The position numbers were made by a program, and so were the translations under genes. The notes under the pieces are model-generated. The model was not told the origin of the DNA and did no database searches. It saw only the letters and a program-made list of their open reading frames with translations. A stretch of 19,768 nt of DNA from NCBI GenBank assembly GCA_025060555.1, contig JANXBC010000017.1, positions 1 to 19,768 of the forward strand, read 5' to 3'. Every line of letters starts with the position of its first letter. Positions within the stretch are counted from its first letter, which is position 1. Positions 12,675 through 19,768 of the stretch are shown one piece after another. This stretch comes from Candidatus Bipolaricaulota bacterium (GTDB taxonomy: Bacteria > Bipolaricaulota > Bipolaricaulia > Bipolaricaulales > Bipolaricaulaceae).

Positions 12675-15016
12675 TGCCTGGAATCCGTACGAATAGGGCC
12701 TTTGGGGAGGACACGCCGCAGCTTGTATCTTCCTTCTTCGTCAATCTCTACTATCTCTACCAGCATCCGGTCGCCTTTCTTCGCCACTTTGGCTGGATCT
12801 TCGTTCGTGCCCAGACGGGAGCGGTGCACGAGTCCCCGCACGCCCGGGGCTATTTCCACGAATATCCCATAGTCCACCACATTGGTGACCTTACCTGGGA
12901 GGATGTCCCCCACTTTTAGGGTTGGTTTTTCCTGGACCAGTTTGAACCGCGGCCGGCCAAGCTCGTCTGTACCCACAACTTCCACCGTGACCTCATCCCC
13001 CACCTTCACCACGTCCTCCACCTTCTTCACGTAACCTTCGGCAAGGTTGGAGATATGGATGAGGCCGTCCACTCCAGGCCTGATCTCCACAATCGCCCCG
13101 AACGGGACAATGCGGGCCACCCGGCCACGGAAAGTCATGCCCACCTCGATCTCTTCGGTGAGTTCCTGGATCATCTCCTTTGCCCTCTGGACCCCAGCTG
13201 CGTTTTCCCCGGCGATCTTCACCGTACCATCGTCCTCGATCTCGATCTGCGTTTTGGTCTCGTCCTGGATTTTGCGAATGGTCCGCCCACCTGGTCCGAT
13301 GACCACGCCGATCTTCTCCGGGTTGATTTTGATCACGTCTAGATAAGGGGCGTACGGGGAGAGGACTGGTCGTGGTTTGGGCATGACCTGCTCCATGAGG
13401 TCGAGGATGTGCATGCGGGCGGTGCGGGCTTGCGCCAGGGCCTCGCGCATCAGCTCCGGGGTGAGGCCACCCGTTTTCACGTCCAGCTGGAAGGCCGTCA
13501 CCCCCCGCCGGGTGCCCGCCACCTTGAAGTCCATGTCCCCAAAATGGTCCTCAAGACCGATGATGTCCGTGAGGATCCGGTATCGACCGGTAGCGGGATC
13601 GCTGACCAGTCCCATGGCCACCCCCGCCACATGGGCCTTGAGGGGAACGCCAGCATCCATCATCGCCAAACACCCGGAGCACACCGAGGCCATGGATGAA
13701 GAACCGTTGGACTCCAGGATCTCTGAGACCACACGGATGATGTAAGGGAATTCCTCCTCGCTAGGGATCACCGCAAGGAGCGCGTTTTCCGCGAGCTTGC
13801 CGTGGCCGATTTCCCGGCGGGAAGGAGCACCAAGCCGGCCGGCTTCCCCTGTGCAGAACGGCGGGAAATTGTAGTGAAACATGAAGCGCTTTAGACCCTC
13901 TTCCATCATGAGGTCCACAATCTGCGCGTCCTTCCGCGTGGCTCCCAGGGTACAGGTTCCCAGGGATTGGGTTTCCCCACGGGTGAAGAGGGCGGACCCA
14001 TGGACACGTGGCAAAAGCCCCACTTGAATGGAGATTGGGCGAATCTCCTCCGGCCGGCGACCATCCATGCGTTCGCCAAGCTCGAGGATGGACCACCGCA
14101 CGTACTCCCGATACACATCGTCGAAAAGCTCCTTCGCGAGGTTCTTCACTTTTTCGCGATCGGCCTCAGGATAGGCTTGGGATATGGCCTGGGCAGCTTC
14201 CTCGGCCAAGGCCTCGGCCATCTCGTCCCGCGCCTTCTTCCCCGGAGCACGCCTAAGCTCGGGAAGGCGGTCCCACACGTAAGCTTTGACCTTTTCCCGA
14301 ACCTCCCCCTCCAGAGGGTCCGGTCCGGGCACCTCTTTTTTCGTCACCGGCACAAGCTTAACTAGCTCCTCTTGGAGGGCCACGAGCTTTCGGATCTCCG
14401 CATGGGCCAGAGAAATGGCGCGGACCACGTCCTCCTCATCCACCTCTTTCATCAGGCCCTCTACCATGGTCACCGTGGCGTTTGTTCCCGCTACAACGAT
14501 GTCCATGAGCCCGGTTGTTCGGTCTTGATCGGAGGGGTGGAGGATGAACTGGCCGTCCTTCAATCCCACGCGAATTCCCGCCACCGGCCCCTGGAACGGT
14601 GCGGGGGATAACATCAGCGCGGCGGAGGCTCCCAAAAGCCCGGCCAAATCCGGCGGAGCGTCCTTTTCCGCGGAGAGGACGGTGGCCACGAGGTGCACTT
14701 CCTCCTTATAGCCTTTGGGGAAAAGGGGGCGGATGGGCCGATCGATGAGACGAGCCGCGAGGATCGCCTCATCCGAAGGCTTTCCCTCCCGCTTGAAAAA
14801 TCCGCCGGGGATTTTGCCGCCTGCGTAGAAGCGTTCCTCAAAGTCCACGCGCAGCGGGAAGTACCCAGGGTCTTGCTGAAGGGGCTGACACACCACGGTC
14901 ACCAAAACCTTCGTGTCGCCCCAAGTGACCAACACAGCAGCACTGGCCTGCCGGGCCAGATATCCCGTCTCAAGCTTCACGACCTTGCCACCAACTTGTG
15001 TCTGTACTTCCGGCAT
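12671..15016 (-). CDS. pnp: Polyribonucleotide nucleotidyltransferase with two S1 domains
   Basis: PNPase degrades RNA 3' to 5' by phosphorolysis and can add tails. It has 781 residues against a usual 700 or so. Order: first RNase PH domain (1 to about 215), helical linker, second RNase PH domain (about 325-545) with ESNGSSSMASVC for phosphate and FGDMDFKVAG plus QLDVK for catalysis, KH domain with GVVIGPGGRTIRKI, then two S1 domains at about 623-693 (GRVARIVPFGAIVEI, VDGLIHIS) and 701-770 (GKVTNVVDYGIFVEI, VRGLVHRS). One S1 is normal; the second accounts for the extra length. ATG 15016 lies one base after the rpsO stop, and GAGGGATC six bases upstream acts as ribosome site. The end overlaps the M16 gene. 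Confidence 0.96.
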   Translation of the reverse strand: MPEVQTQVGGKVVKLETGYLARQASAAVLVTWGDTKVLVTVVCQPLQQDPGYFPLRVDFEERFYAGGKIPGGFFKREGKPSDEAILAARLIDRPIRPLFPKGYKEEVHLVATVLSAEKDAPPDLAGLLGASAALMLSPAPFQGPVAGIRVGLKDGQFILHPSDQDRTTGLMDIVVAGTNATVTMVEGLMKEVDEEDVVRAISLAHAEIRKLVALQEELVKLVPVTKKEVPGPDPLEGEVREKVKAYVWDRLPELRRAPGKKARDEMAEALAEEAAQAISQAYPEADREKVKNLAKELFDDVYREYVRWSILELGERMDGRRPEEIRPISIQVGLLPRVHGSALFTRGETQSLGTCTLGATRKDAQIVDLMMEEGLKRFMFHYNFPPFCTGEAGRLGAPSRREIGHGKLAENALLAVIPSEEEFPYIIRVVSEILESNGSSSMASVCSGCLAMMDAGVPLKAHVAGVAMGLVSDPATGRYRILTDIIGLEDHFGDMDFKVAGTRRGVTAFQLDVKTGGLTPELMREALAQARTARMHILDLMEQVMPKPRPVLSPYAPYLDVIKINPEKIGVVIGPGGRTIRKIQDETKTQIEIEDDGTVKIAGENAAGVQRAKEMIQELTEEIEVGMTFRGRVARIVPFGAIVEIRPGVDGLIHISNLAEGYVKKVEDVVKVGDEVTVEVVGTDELGRPRFKLVQEKPTLKVGDILPGKVTNVVDYGIFVEIAPGVRGLVHRSRLGTNEDPAKVAKKGDRMLVEIVEIDEEGRYKLRRVLPKGPIRTDSRQ

Positions 15017-15017
15017 T

Positions 15018-15290
15018 TTAGATCCCTCGGATATTCAAGCTCTCGATGAGGCGGCGGTAACGCGCGGGGTCCTTCCGCTGCAAATACTGAAGAAGACGCC
15101 GACGCCGACCCACAAGGATGTACAGTCCCCGACGAGAATGAAAGTCCTTCTTGTGAACCTTGAGGTGTTCCGTGAGCTGATCAATCCGGGCGGTAAGCAA
15201 CGCCACCTGCACCTCGACGGAACCCGTGTCGTTCGGGGCTTTGCCAAACTTCGCCACGATCTCTTGTTTCTGTCCTTTGGAAAGCGCCAC
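15018..15290 (-). CDS. rpsO: 30S ribosomal protein S15
   Basis: This 90-residue protein is S15, a primary 16S rRNA binder in the 30S platform. It is recognised by FGKAPNDTGSVEVQVALLT, LTEHLKVHKKDFHSRRGL, and VGRRRRLLQYLQRKD with a terminal YRRLIESLNIR. The start is GTG 15290 (read as Met-Ala-Leu-Ser), preceded by GGAGGTG at good spacing. The rpsO-pnp pair is one of the most conserved bacterial operons; in several bacteria S15 represses its own translation by binding its mRNA leader. Here a hairpin lies just upstream, between the mtaD stop and the ribosome site, which might serve that purpose (inference). Confidence 0.97.
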   Translation of the reverse strand: MALSKGQKQEIVAKFGKAPNDTGSVEVQVALLTARIDQLTEHLKVHKKDFHSRRGLYILVGRRRRLLQYLQRKDPARYRRLIESLNIRGI

Positions 15291-15307
15291 GGTCCCACCT
15301 CCAATCG

Positions 15308-15332
15308 CCCTTTCCCCGGCGCGAGGGAAGGG
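15308..15332 (-). promoter_or_regulatory. Hairpin in the mtaD-rpsO intercistronic leader
   Basis: In the minus-strand transcript CCCTTCCC pairs with GGGAAAGGG (one bulged A) around an 8-base loop. It sits between the mtaD stop at 15341 and the rpsO ribosome binding site. No U-run follows, so it is not a standard terminator. It could be a processing site, a partial attenuator or part of an S15 binding site. Confidence 0.45.
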
Positions 15333-15340
15333 TTCAAGAT

Positions 15341-16627
15341 TCAGCGGAATTTCTCGGCCAGCTCCCGGCAGCGGCCAACGATGTCCTCCTCGTCGAGGGT
15401 CTGGAGCTCCCCGGCAAGGAGAAGGAAACGGCCATCGACAAAAACCGAATCCACATCGGAGGCCTCGGCGGCATAAACTAAGTTTGCCAGGGGATCATAA
15501 TTAGGGACCCAGTGGACTCGATCAATTCTTATCATGACGCCATCGGCTCGCCGGCCGGGCTCAATTGTACCTAAATCCTTCCCCCAGCCAAGGGCCGCGG
15601 CCCCACGCCAGGTGGCCATACCCAGGGCCTCCCGAGCCGGGAGGGCTTGTGGGTCGCCCGTTTTTACCTTGGCCAATAACGCGGCTAACCGCATCTCTTC
15701 CAGCATGTTTAGGTTCCCCGCCGAGCCAGGGCCATCCGTGCCAAGACTCACATTCACCCCACCCTTCAGCATGTCCACCACAGGAGCAATGCCACAAGCC
15801 AATTTCAGGTTGGATGTGGGGCAGTGCGCCACGCTTGTTCCGTGAGCAGCGAGGATTTCGATATCCTTTTCTGAAACATGCACGCAATGGGCGGCGATGG
15901 TGGGCACGCCCAATACCCCAAGCTCCTCCAACCACTCCACGGGCGAGCGACCGGTCTGGCTTCGGAACCGTTCCACCTCCTCTTTCGTCTCCGCCAAATG
16001 GGTATGGATCGGGATTCGTAGTTCCTTCGCCAAACTGGTGCACCTTCGCCAGACCTCCGGGCCGCACGTATAAGGAGCGTGGGGTGAGAGGGCTGCGCGG
16101 ATGCGGCCCTCCGCTTTTCCGTCCCACTCCCGCGCAAAGGCCTCGGCTTTCTTTAGTTCTGGCTCGATCCTCTCCGGTGTGGGAGCGATGATCCCATAAG
16201 AAAGGAGGGCCCTCAGCCCCGCTTTTTCCACGGCCTCCGCAACCTCTTCCATAAAGAAGTACATGTCCGCAAAAGCTGTGGTTCCGGAGCGGATCATCTC
16301 CACTAGGCCAAGAAGGGAAAACCAATACACGATCTCCCCACTGAGGTTTTTCTCCCTTGGCCAGACCTCCTTTTCCAGCCAATCCATGAGCGGAAGATCC
16401 TGGGCAAGGCTGCGAAAGAGGGTCATTGCCAAATGGGTGTGGGTGTTTACCAAACCAGGAATGAGGATTTTCCCCTCCCCTTCAACGATTTTGTCGAACG
16501 GTCCTTGAACCTCTTCGCCCACCACCACTGCGGAGAAGCGGCGGCCCTCAATGACCACATCCGCCCTGGGGATGATCCCGCTCCCCGCTTTGGGGATGAC
16601 CGCAACGCCCCGGATCAGAATACGCAT
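15341..16627 (-). CDS. mtaD: 5-methylthioadenosine/S-adenosylhomocysteine deaminase-type amidohydrolase
   Basis: This 428-residue cytoplasmic enzyme belongs to the TrzN/AtzB-related amidohydrolase group that includes MtaD, which deaminates MTA and SAH and so salvages SAM by-products. Metal ligands are in NTHTHL (His63, His65). Other motifs: MDWLEKEVWPREK, SGTTAFADMYFF, LSPHAPYTC, IHTHLAETKEEVE, AAHCVH, VAHCPTSNLKL, LGTDGPGSAGNLNM and a C-terminal GTIEPGRRADGVMI. The start is ATG 16627, with GCAGGAG upstream; the frame is open 72 codons further, but that part is the antisense shadow of yraN. rpsO follows 50 bases downstream, so it may head the mtaD-rpsO-pnp-M16-coaD cluster. Related cytosine or guanine deaminases are less likely given the motif set. 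Confidence 0.87.
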   Translation of the reverse strand: MRILIRGVAVIPKAGSGIIPRADVVIEGRRFSAVVVGEEVQGPFDKIVEGEGKILIPGLVNTHTHLAMTLFRSLAQDLPLMDWLEKEVWPREKNLSGEIVYWFSLLGLVEMIRSGTTAFADMYFFMEEVAEAVEKAGLRALLSYGIIAPTPERIEPELKKAEAFAREWDGKAEGRIRAALSPHAPYTCGPEVWRRCTSLAKELRIPIHTHLAETKEEVERFRSQTGRSPVEWLEELGVLGVPTIAAHCVHVSEKDIEILAAHGTSVAHCPTSNLKLACGIAPVVDMLKGGVNVSLGTDGPGSAGNLNMLEEMRLAALLAKVKTGDPQALPAREALGMATWRGAAALGWGKDLGTIEPGRRADGVMIRIDRVHWVPNYDPLANLVYAAEASDVDSVFVDGRFLLLAGELQTLDEEDIVGRCRELAEKFR

Positions 16628-16636
16628 GGCTCCTGC

Positions 16637-16642
16637 AGTATA
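16637..16642 (-). promoter_or_regulatory. -10-like TATACT element for the mtaD cluster
   Basis: TATACT on the minus strand lies 9 bases before the mtaD ATG at 16627. Its spacing is the same kind as at the DUF362 gene. The ribosome site GCAGGAG falls between them and would be largely lost if transcription starts 7-9 bases downstream, so either the message is leaderless or this is not the promoter. Confidence 0.3.
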
Positions 16643-16676
16643 CGCACAAGGCTCCTTCCCCGGCCAACGTTGGGAG

Positions 16677-16682
16677 TAAGAT
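16677..16682 (+). promoter_or_regulatory. -10-like TAAGAT element for yraN
   Basis: TAAGAT is followed by six bases (GAAGGT) and the GTG start at 16689. There is no close Shine-Dalgarno and no clear -35. It conforms to the TAnnnT-N6-start arrangement seen at other genes that open transcription units in this window. Confidence 0.35.
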
Positions 16683-16688
16683 GAAGGT

Positions 16689-17036
16689 GTGGAAGGAAAG
16701 CAGGCGGAGGAGTTGGCTGTCCAATATCTTCGGACCCAAGGGATGCGCATCGTTGCCCGCAATTGGCGCTGGCGTGGCGGTGAGATCGACATCATCGCCA
16801 AGGATGGTGATACCCTCGTGTTTGTGGAGGTGAAGGGCCGCACGAGCCCAGAATTTCTTTCGCCACAAGAAGCTGTGGATCACCGCAAGCGCTTACACCT
16901 TTGGCGCTCAGCGCAGGCCTACCTCCAAGGGAAACCCGCGGTTCCCGTGCGCTTCGACGTGGTAGCTGTTACACCCGCGGGAATTCACCACATCCGCGGC
17001 GCCTTCCAGGAAGAAGATGTTCGCGCAAGTGCTTAG
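16689..17036 (+). CDS. yraN: YraN family protein (UPF0102, predicted nuclease fold)
   Basis: This 115-residue cytoplasmic protein matches the UPF0102/YraN family, which has a restriction-endonuclease-like fold and no firmly assigned role. The core is GEIDIIAKDGDTLVFVEVKGR, supplying Asp34, Glu47 and Lys49 in a PD-(D/E)XK-like arrangement. AEELAVQYLRTQGMRIVARN precedes it and RFDVVAV follows. The start is GTG 16689, which gives the expected MEGKQAEELA N-terminus. The message may be leaderless. Its 3' end overlaps yifB by 20 bases. The yraN-yifB neighbourhood is common in bacteria and hints at a shared DNA-related function. Confidence 0.92.
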   Translation: MEGKQAEELAVQYLRTQGMRIVARNWRWRGGEIDIIAKDGDTLVFVEVKGRTSPEFLSPQEAVDHRKRLHLWRSAQAYLQGKPAVPVRFDVVAVTPAGIHHIRGAFQEEDVRASA

Positions 17037-18540
17037 TGGCACCCCATATGGGGTGGAGGCGCGACTGGTGGAAGTGCAGTGCGACGTAGGACCAGGCCTG
17101 CCCGGTTTCACCATTGTTGGCCTTCCGGAGAAGGAGGTCTCAGAGGCGCGGGATCGTGTCCGCTCGGCCATCCGTAACCTCGGTTTGGAATTCCCGCAGC
17201 TGCGGATCACCGCGAACTTGGCTCCGGCAGATCTGCGGAAGGAAGGGGCCGGGTTCGATCTGGCCTTGGCGGTTTCCCTTCTTTCCGCCACCGGGCAGAT
17301 CCCCAGGGCCCGCACCGGGGAAACCGTGTTCCTTGGTGAACTTTCTCTGGATGGAGGAGTGCGGCCAGTGCGTGGGGTTTTGGCGGTGGCGCTGGCGGCA
17401 AAGAGTGCAGGGATTGCTCGGATGGTCGTGGCCCGCGAATCCGCGGCCGAGGCCGCGCTGGTCGAGGGACTCCAGGTTTTCCCGGTGGCTGACCTCGCGG
17501 AAGCTGTGGCCTTCCTCCGGGGAGAAAAAGAGATTCCCCCGGCTCCCAGGGTGATTCCTGAGGCACCTCCGCCGGATTGGATCGATTTGGCCTTGGTAAA
17601 GGGGCAGGAGCATGCGCGTCGAGCCTTGGAGATCGCCGCGGCCGGTGGGCATCACCTTCTCATGATCGGTCCGCCGGGTGCGGGGAAATCCCTGCTGGCC
17701 CGGTGCCTTCCGGGTATCCTTCCTCCCCTTTCTCTCGATGAGGCGTTGGAGGTGAGCCGTATTCATTCGGTGGCCGGCCTTCTTCCGCCGGAGCGGCCGC
17801 TTCTGCGGTGGCGGCCATTCCGCGCCCCCCATCACACGATCTCCTACGTGGGCATGGTTGGCGGTGGGCATGGCATCCCTGTTCCAGGAGAAGTCAGCCT
17901 CGCTCATCATGGTGTCCTCTTCCTCGATGAGCTCCCGGAGTTCGATCGCAAGGTGCTTGAGGCCTTGCGACAACCCTTAGAGGATAGAGCGATCACGGTG
18001 GTGCGCGCCGGGGTCAGCGTAACTTTTCCAGCCTCGTTCATGCTGGTGGGCGCTATGAACCCCTGTCCCTGTGGACATCTTGGTGATCCCCTCCGCCCGT
18101 GTCGGTGCCGGCCCCATGAGGTCGTGCAGTACCGAAAGAAGCTCTCTGGCCCGTTTTTGGACCGCATAGACCTGTTTGTGCACGTCCCGCGTCTCAGCAA
18201 GGAGGAGCTCCTGGGGGAAGGGGGCGGGGAGGGTTCAGAGGCGGTACGGAAGAGGGTTATGGAAGCGCGGGCCATTCAAGCCCGGCGGTTTTCCGGGAAA
18301 CTGCACACCAACGCGGAGATGGGGCCACGAGAAGTGAAGAAGTTCTGCGTGCTTACAGGGGAGGCCAAGGGTCTTTTGGCCAGAGCTATTGAGCATTTTG
18401 CCCTCACTGGTCGGGGATATGTGCGCACCCTTAAAGTGGCGCGGACCATTGCGGATCTTGCTGGTTCCGATACCATCGGAGCCGAACACGTGGCCGAGGC
18501 CTTGCAGTATCGAGCGTTTCCGGAGGAGGGAGCGGCATGA
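17017..18540 (+). CDS. comM: YifB/ComM family Mg-chelatase-like AAA+ ATPase
   Basis: This 507-residue protein has the three-part ComM/YifB layout. The N-terminal ChlI-like domain contains YGVEARLVEVQCDVGPGLPG, FTIVGLPEKEVSEARDRVRSA and RITANLAPADLRKEG. The AAA+ core has Walker A GPPGAGKS at 218-225, PFRAPHHTIS, GEVSLAHHGVLFLDELPEF (Walker B) and GAMNPCPCG with the Cys cluster CPCGHLGD...CRCRP. The C-terminal helical domain ends in RTLKVARTIADLAGS. In transformable bacteria ComM is a helicase promoting branch migration during integration of incoming DNA; other homologues have unknown roles. ATG 17017 has AGGAAGAAG directly before it. It overlaps yraN upstream and the bamA-like gene downstream (ATGA). 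Confidence 0.94.
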   Translation: MFAQVLSGTPYGVEARLVEVQCDVGPGLPGFTIVGLPEKEVSEARDRVRSAIRNLGLEFPQLRITANLAPADLRKEGAGFDLALAVSLLSATGQIPRARTGETVFLGELSLDGGVRPVRGVLAVALAAKSAGIARMVVARESAAEAALVEGLQVFPVADLAEAVAFLRGEKEIPPAPRVIPEAPPPDWIDLALVKGQEHARRALEIAAAGGHHLLMIGPPGAGKSLLARCLPGILPPLSLDEALEVSRIHSVAGLLPPERPLLRWRPFRAPHHTISYVGMVGGGHGIPVPGEVSLAHHGVLFLDELPEFDRKVLEALRQPLEDRAITVVRAGVSVTFPASFMLVGAMNPCPCGHLGDPLRPCRCRPHEVVQYRKKLSGPFLDRIDLFVHVPRLSKEELLGEGGGEGSEAVRKRVMEARAIQARRFSGKLHTNAEMGPREVKKFCVLTGEAKGLLARAIEHFALTGRGYVRTLKVARTIADLAGSDTIGAEHVAEALQYRAFPEEGAA

Positions 18541-19768
18541 AGATATGGGCTGCTTTTCTTGCCTTGAGTGTGGGTCTTCTTGCTTCCGCTCAGACGTTCC
18601 CCGTGGATCGCTTGGAAATCCTGGGGAATACAAACATCCCCACGAAGGAAATCCTAAGCAAGCTGGATTTCAAGGTAGGTGACGTCATCGATCGGGAGAA
18701 GGTCCTGCAAGGGAAGAAGGCCATTGAGGACATGGGGTATTTTGCGCAAGTGACCCCCGAAGTGACGTTAGAAGATGGGGCGGTTGTGGTGCGCTACCAG
18801 GTGGTGGAGTACCCCAAAATTGAAGAGCTCACGATCCTTGGCGTTCCCTCGGAACCGCGCGGCGGAAAGACCCTGTGGTCTTGGATCCAAGTTTGGCTTT
18901 CCCAGCTTTTTAATCCGCCGCAGGTTTACGACAAGCGCGTGCGGGAGATCCTCGCCGAGCATGACGTAAAACCTGGGCAGGTCCTGAACATGAAGAAGCT
19001 GGAGGATGGCCTACGAGCGGTGCTCGATGAGTACCAGAAAAAGGATATCGGTACGGTGCGGGTGAAGGAGGTCATCCCTGGGAAAAACCTTGTGGTCCAT
19101 TTTGAGGCGCTTCCCGTCGTGGCGCATGAAGTCCGCGGGCTCTCCACCGTGCCTGTGCAAGAGGTGCTCAACCTGATCGCGGTTCCCGTGGGCGAAGTGG
19201 GACGGATCTCCCAAATCCAAGAGAGCCTTCTGCGTCTTACGCGCTCCGTGTACTTCTCTCAAGCTAAGGTCACCCCCGAACTTTTGGCCAACGGGGTGAA
19301 ACTTGTTTGGGAGGTTGAGGAACGCCTTATCCTTCCTCAACCCCAAATTATCAGTGGCTTAGCTATAGAAGGGACAAGTGTTGTGCCAGCCGAGCGCGTG
19401 CCCAGTTTGATCGGCCCTCTTCCCCAAACTAATGTCACCAATGCCCAGGTGCTTTCGGCTTTGCGCGGCCTCTACGATTACTACCGACGGGAGGGGTATT
19501 TCCTTGTGGACTTCGTGGGCGAAGGCGTGAAAAACGGGGTGTTACGCGTGCGCGTTCGCGAAGGGAAGCTGGGGCGGATCGAGGTGAAGGGGGCCACCCG
19601 GACCGCGGATTGGGTGATCCTTCGCGTCTTGGGACTGAAGGTTGGGCAGCTTCTCACCGAGGCCCGGCTCACCGTGGCCCGGCAAAGCCTCATGGCCCTA
19701 GGGTACTTCAACGACGTCATCCTCACGCCGACATGGGCTGGGGAAGAGGTCCTCCTCACCGTAGAGGT
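18537..19768 (+). CDS. bamA: BamA/Omp85 family outer-membrane assembly protein, N-terminal part
   Basis: The frame is open from ATG 18537 to the window edge, about 410 codons. Residues 1-18 are a signal peptide (MKIWAAFLALSVGLLASA). After it come repeated POTRA domains of the form FPVDRLEILGNTNIPTKEIL...DFKVGDVIDREKV...GYFAQVTPEV, a second unit near VKPGQVLNMKKLEDGL, a third starting HEVRGLSTVPVQEVL, a fourth starting ISGLAIEGTSVVPAERV with LRGLYDYYRREGYFLVDF, and a fifth from IEVKGATRTADWVILRVL to GYFNDVILTP. Five POTRA domains point to BamA; the beta-barrel would lie beyond the window. It inserts beta-barrel proteins into the outer membrane. The second POTRA carries an insertion around residues 100-125. 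ATG overlaps the yifB stop (ATGA), so the three plus-strand genes are one operon. Confidence 0.88.
   Translation, partial: MKIWAAFLALSVGLLASAQTFPVDRLEILGNTNIPTKEILSKLDFKVGDVIDREKVLQGKKAIEDMGYFAQVTPEVTLEDGAVVVRYQVVEYPKIEELTILGVPSEPRGGKTLWSWIQVWLSQLFNPPQVYDKRVREILAEHDVKPGQVLNMKKLEDGLRAVLDEYQKKDIGTVRVKEVIPGKNLVVHFEALPVVAHEVRGLSTVPVQEVLNLIAVPVGEVGRISQIQESLLRLTRSVYFSQAKVTPELLANGVKLVWEVEERLILPQPQIISGLAIEGTSVVPAERVPSLIGPLPQTNVTNAQVLSALRGLYDYYRREGYFLVDFVGEGVKNGVLRVRVREGKLGRIEVKGATRTADWVILRVLGLKVGQLLTEARLTVARQSLMALGYFNDVILTPTWAGEEVLLTVE

Noticed and set aside
16628..16843. 72-codon upstream extension of mtaD
   Set aside because: The extra segment is Ser/Arg/Pro-rich and antisense to yraN; homology and a ribosome site both start at ATG 16627.
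1..19768. CRISPR arrays, insertion sequences, prophage, toxin-antitoxin or restriction-modification genes
   Set aside because: No regularly spaced repeats, transposase, integrase, phage structural or defence proteins could be recognised on either strand.

Overview
This is a dense bacterial chromosomal window, GC-rich (roughly 60% by eye), with 18 protein genes I can support plus one small uncertain one. I see no tRNA, rRNA, CRISPR array, insertion sequence or phage gene. The last gene encodes an Omp85/BamA-type outer-membrane assembly protein with a signal peptide, so the cell has two membranes. Gene content and style recall deep-branching, often thermophilic, uncultivated diderm lineages such as Bipolaricaulota/Acetothermia. 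That placement is an impression, not a result.

Layout. 1-887 (-): DUF362 protein, cut by the window edge. 970-1224 (+): small stand-alone EF-Tu domain-2-like protein. 1226-2716 (-): secreted streptogramin-lyase-like beta-propeller. 2717-3409: nearly 700 bases without a convincing gene but with several hairpins. 3410-3705 (+): small helical protein with a possible frameshift or coupled leader peptide. 3930-4355 (+): exported DUF2680-like protein ending in a strong intrinsic terminator. 4445-6202 (+): DrrA/DrrB-type ABC exporter. 6206-7796 (-): PfpI/DJ-1 protein and Sua5 tRNA-modification enzyme. 7853-10879 (+): YtcJ-like amidohydrolase, MutM DNA glycosylase and SagB-type flavin dehydrogenase. 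10876-16627 (-): mtaD, rpsO, pnp, an M16 peptidase and coaD, tightly packed. 16689 to the end (+): yraN, yifB/comM and the bamA-like gene.

Most genes are housekeeping: translation and tRNA modification (rpsO, sua5, EF-like), RNA decay (pnp), DNA repair (mutM), CoA synthesis (coaD), SAM by-product salvage (mtaD), natural transformation or recombination (yifB), envelope assembly (bamA) and export (ABC). Operons are compact, with 4-base ATGA/GTGA overlaps, and convergent genes meet with gaps of 1 to 3 bases or overlap by 4.

The most interesting signals are these. (1) Five genes that begin transcription units lack a Shine-Dalgarno but carry a -10-like TAnnnT hexamer 6-8 bases before the start codon, suggesting widespread leaderless transcription; a sixth is similar. 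(2) The PNPase has two tandem C-terminal S1 domains instead of one. (3) A G-run near 3435 may hold a frameshift or a coupled 19-codon leader. (4) The 2717-3409 stretch is structured but apparently non-coding.
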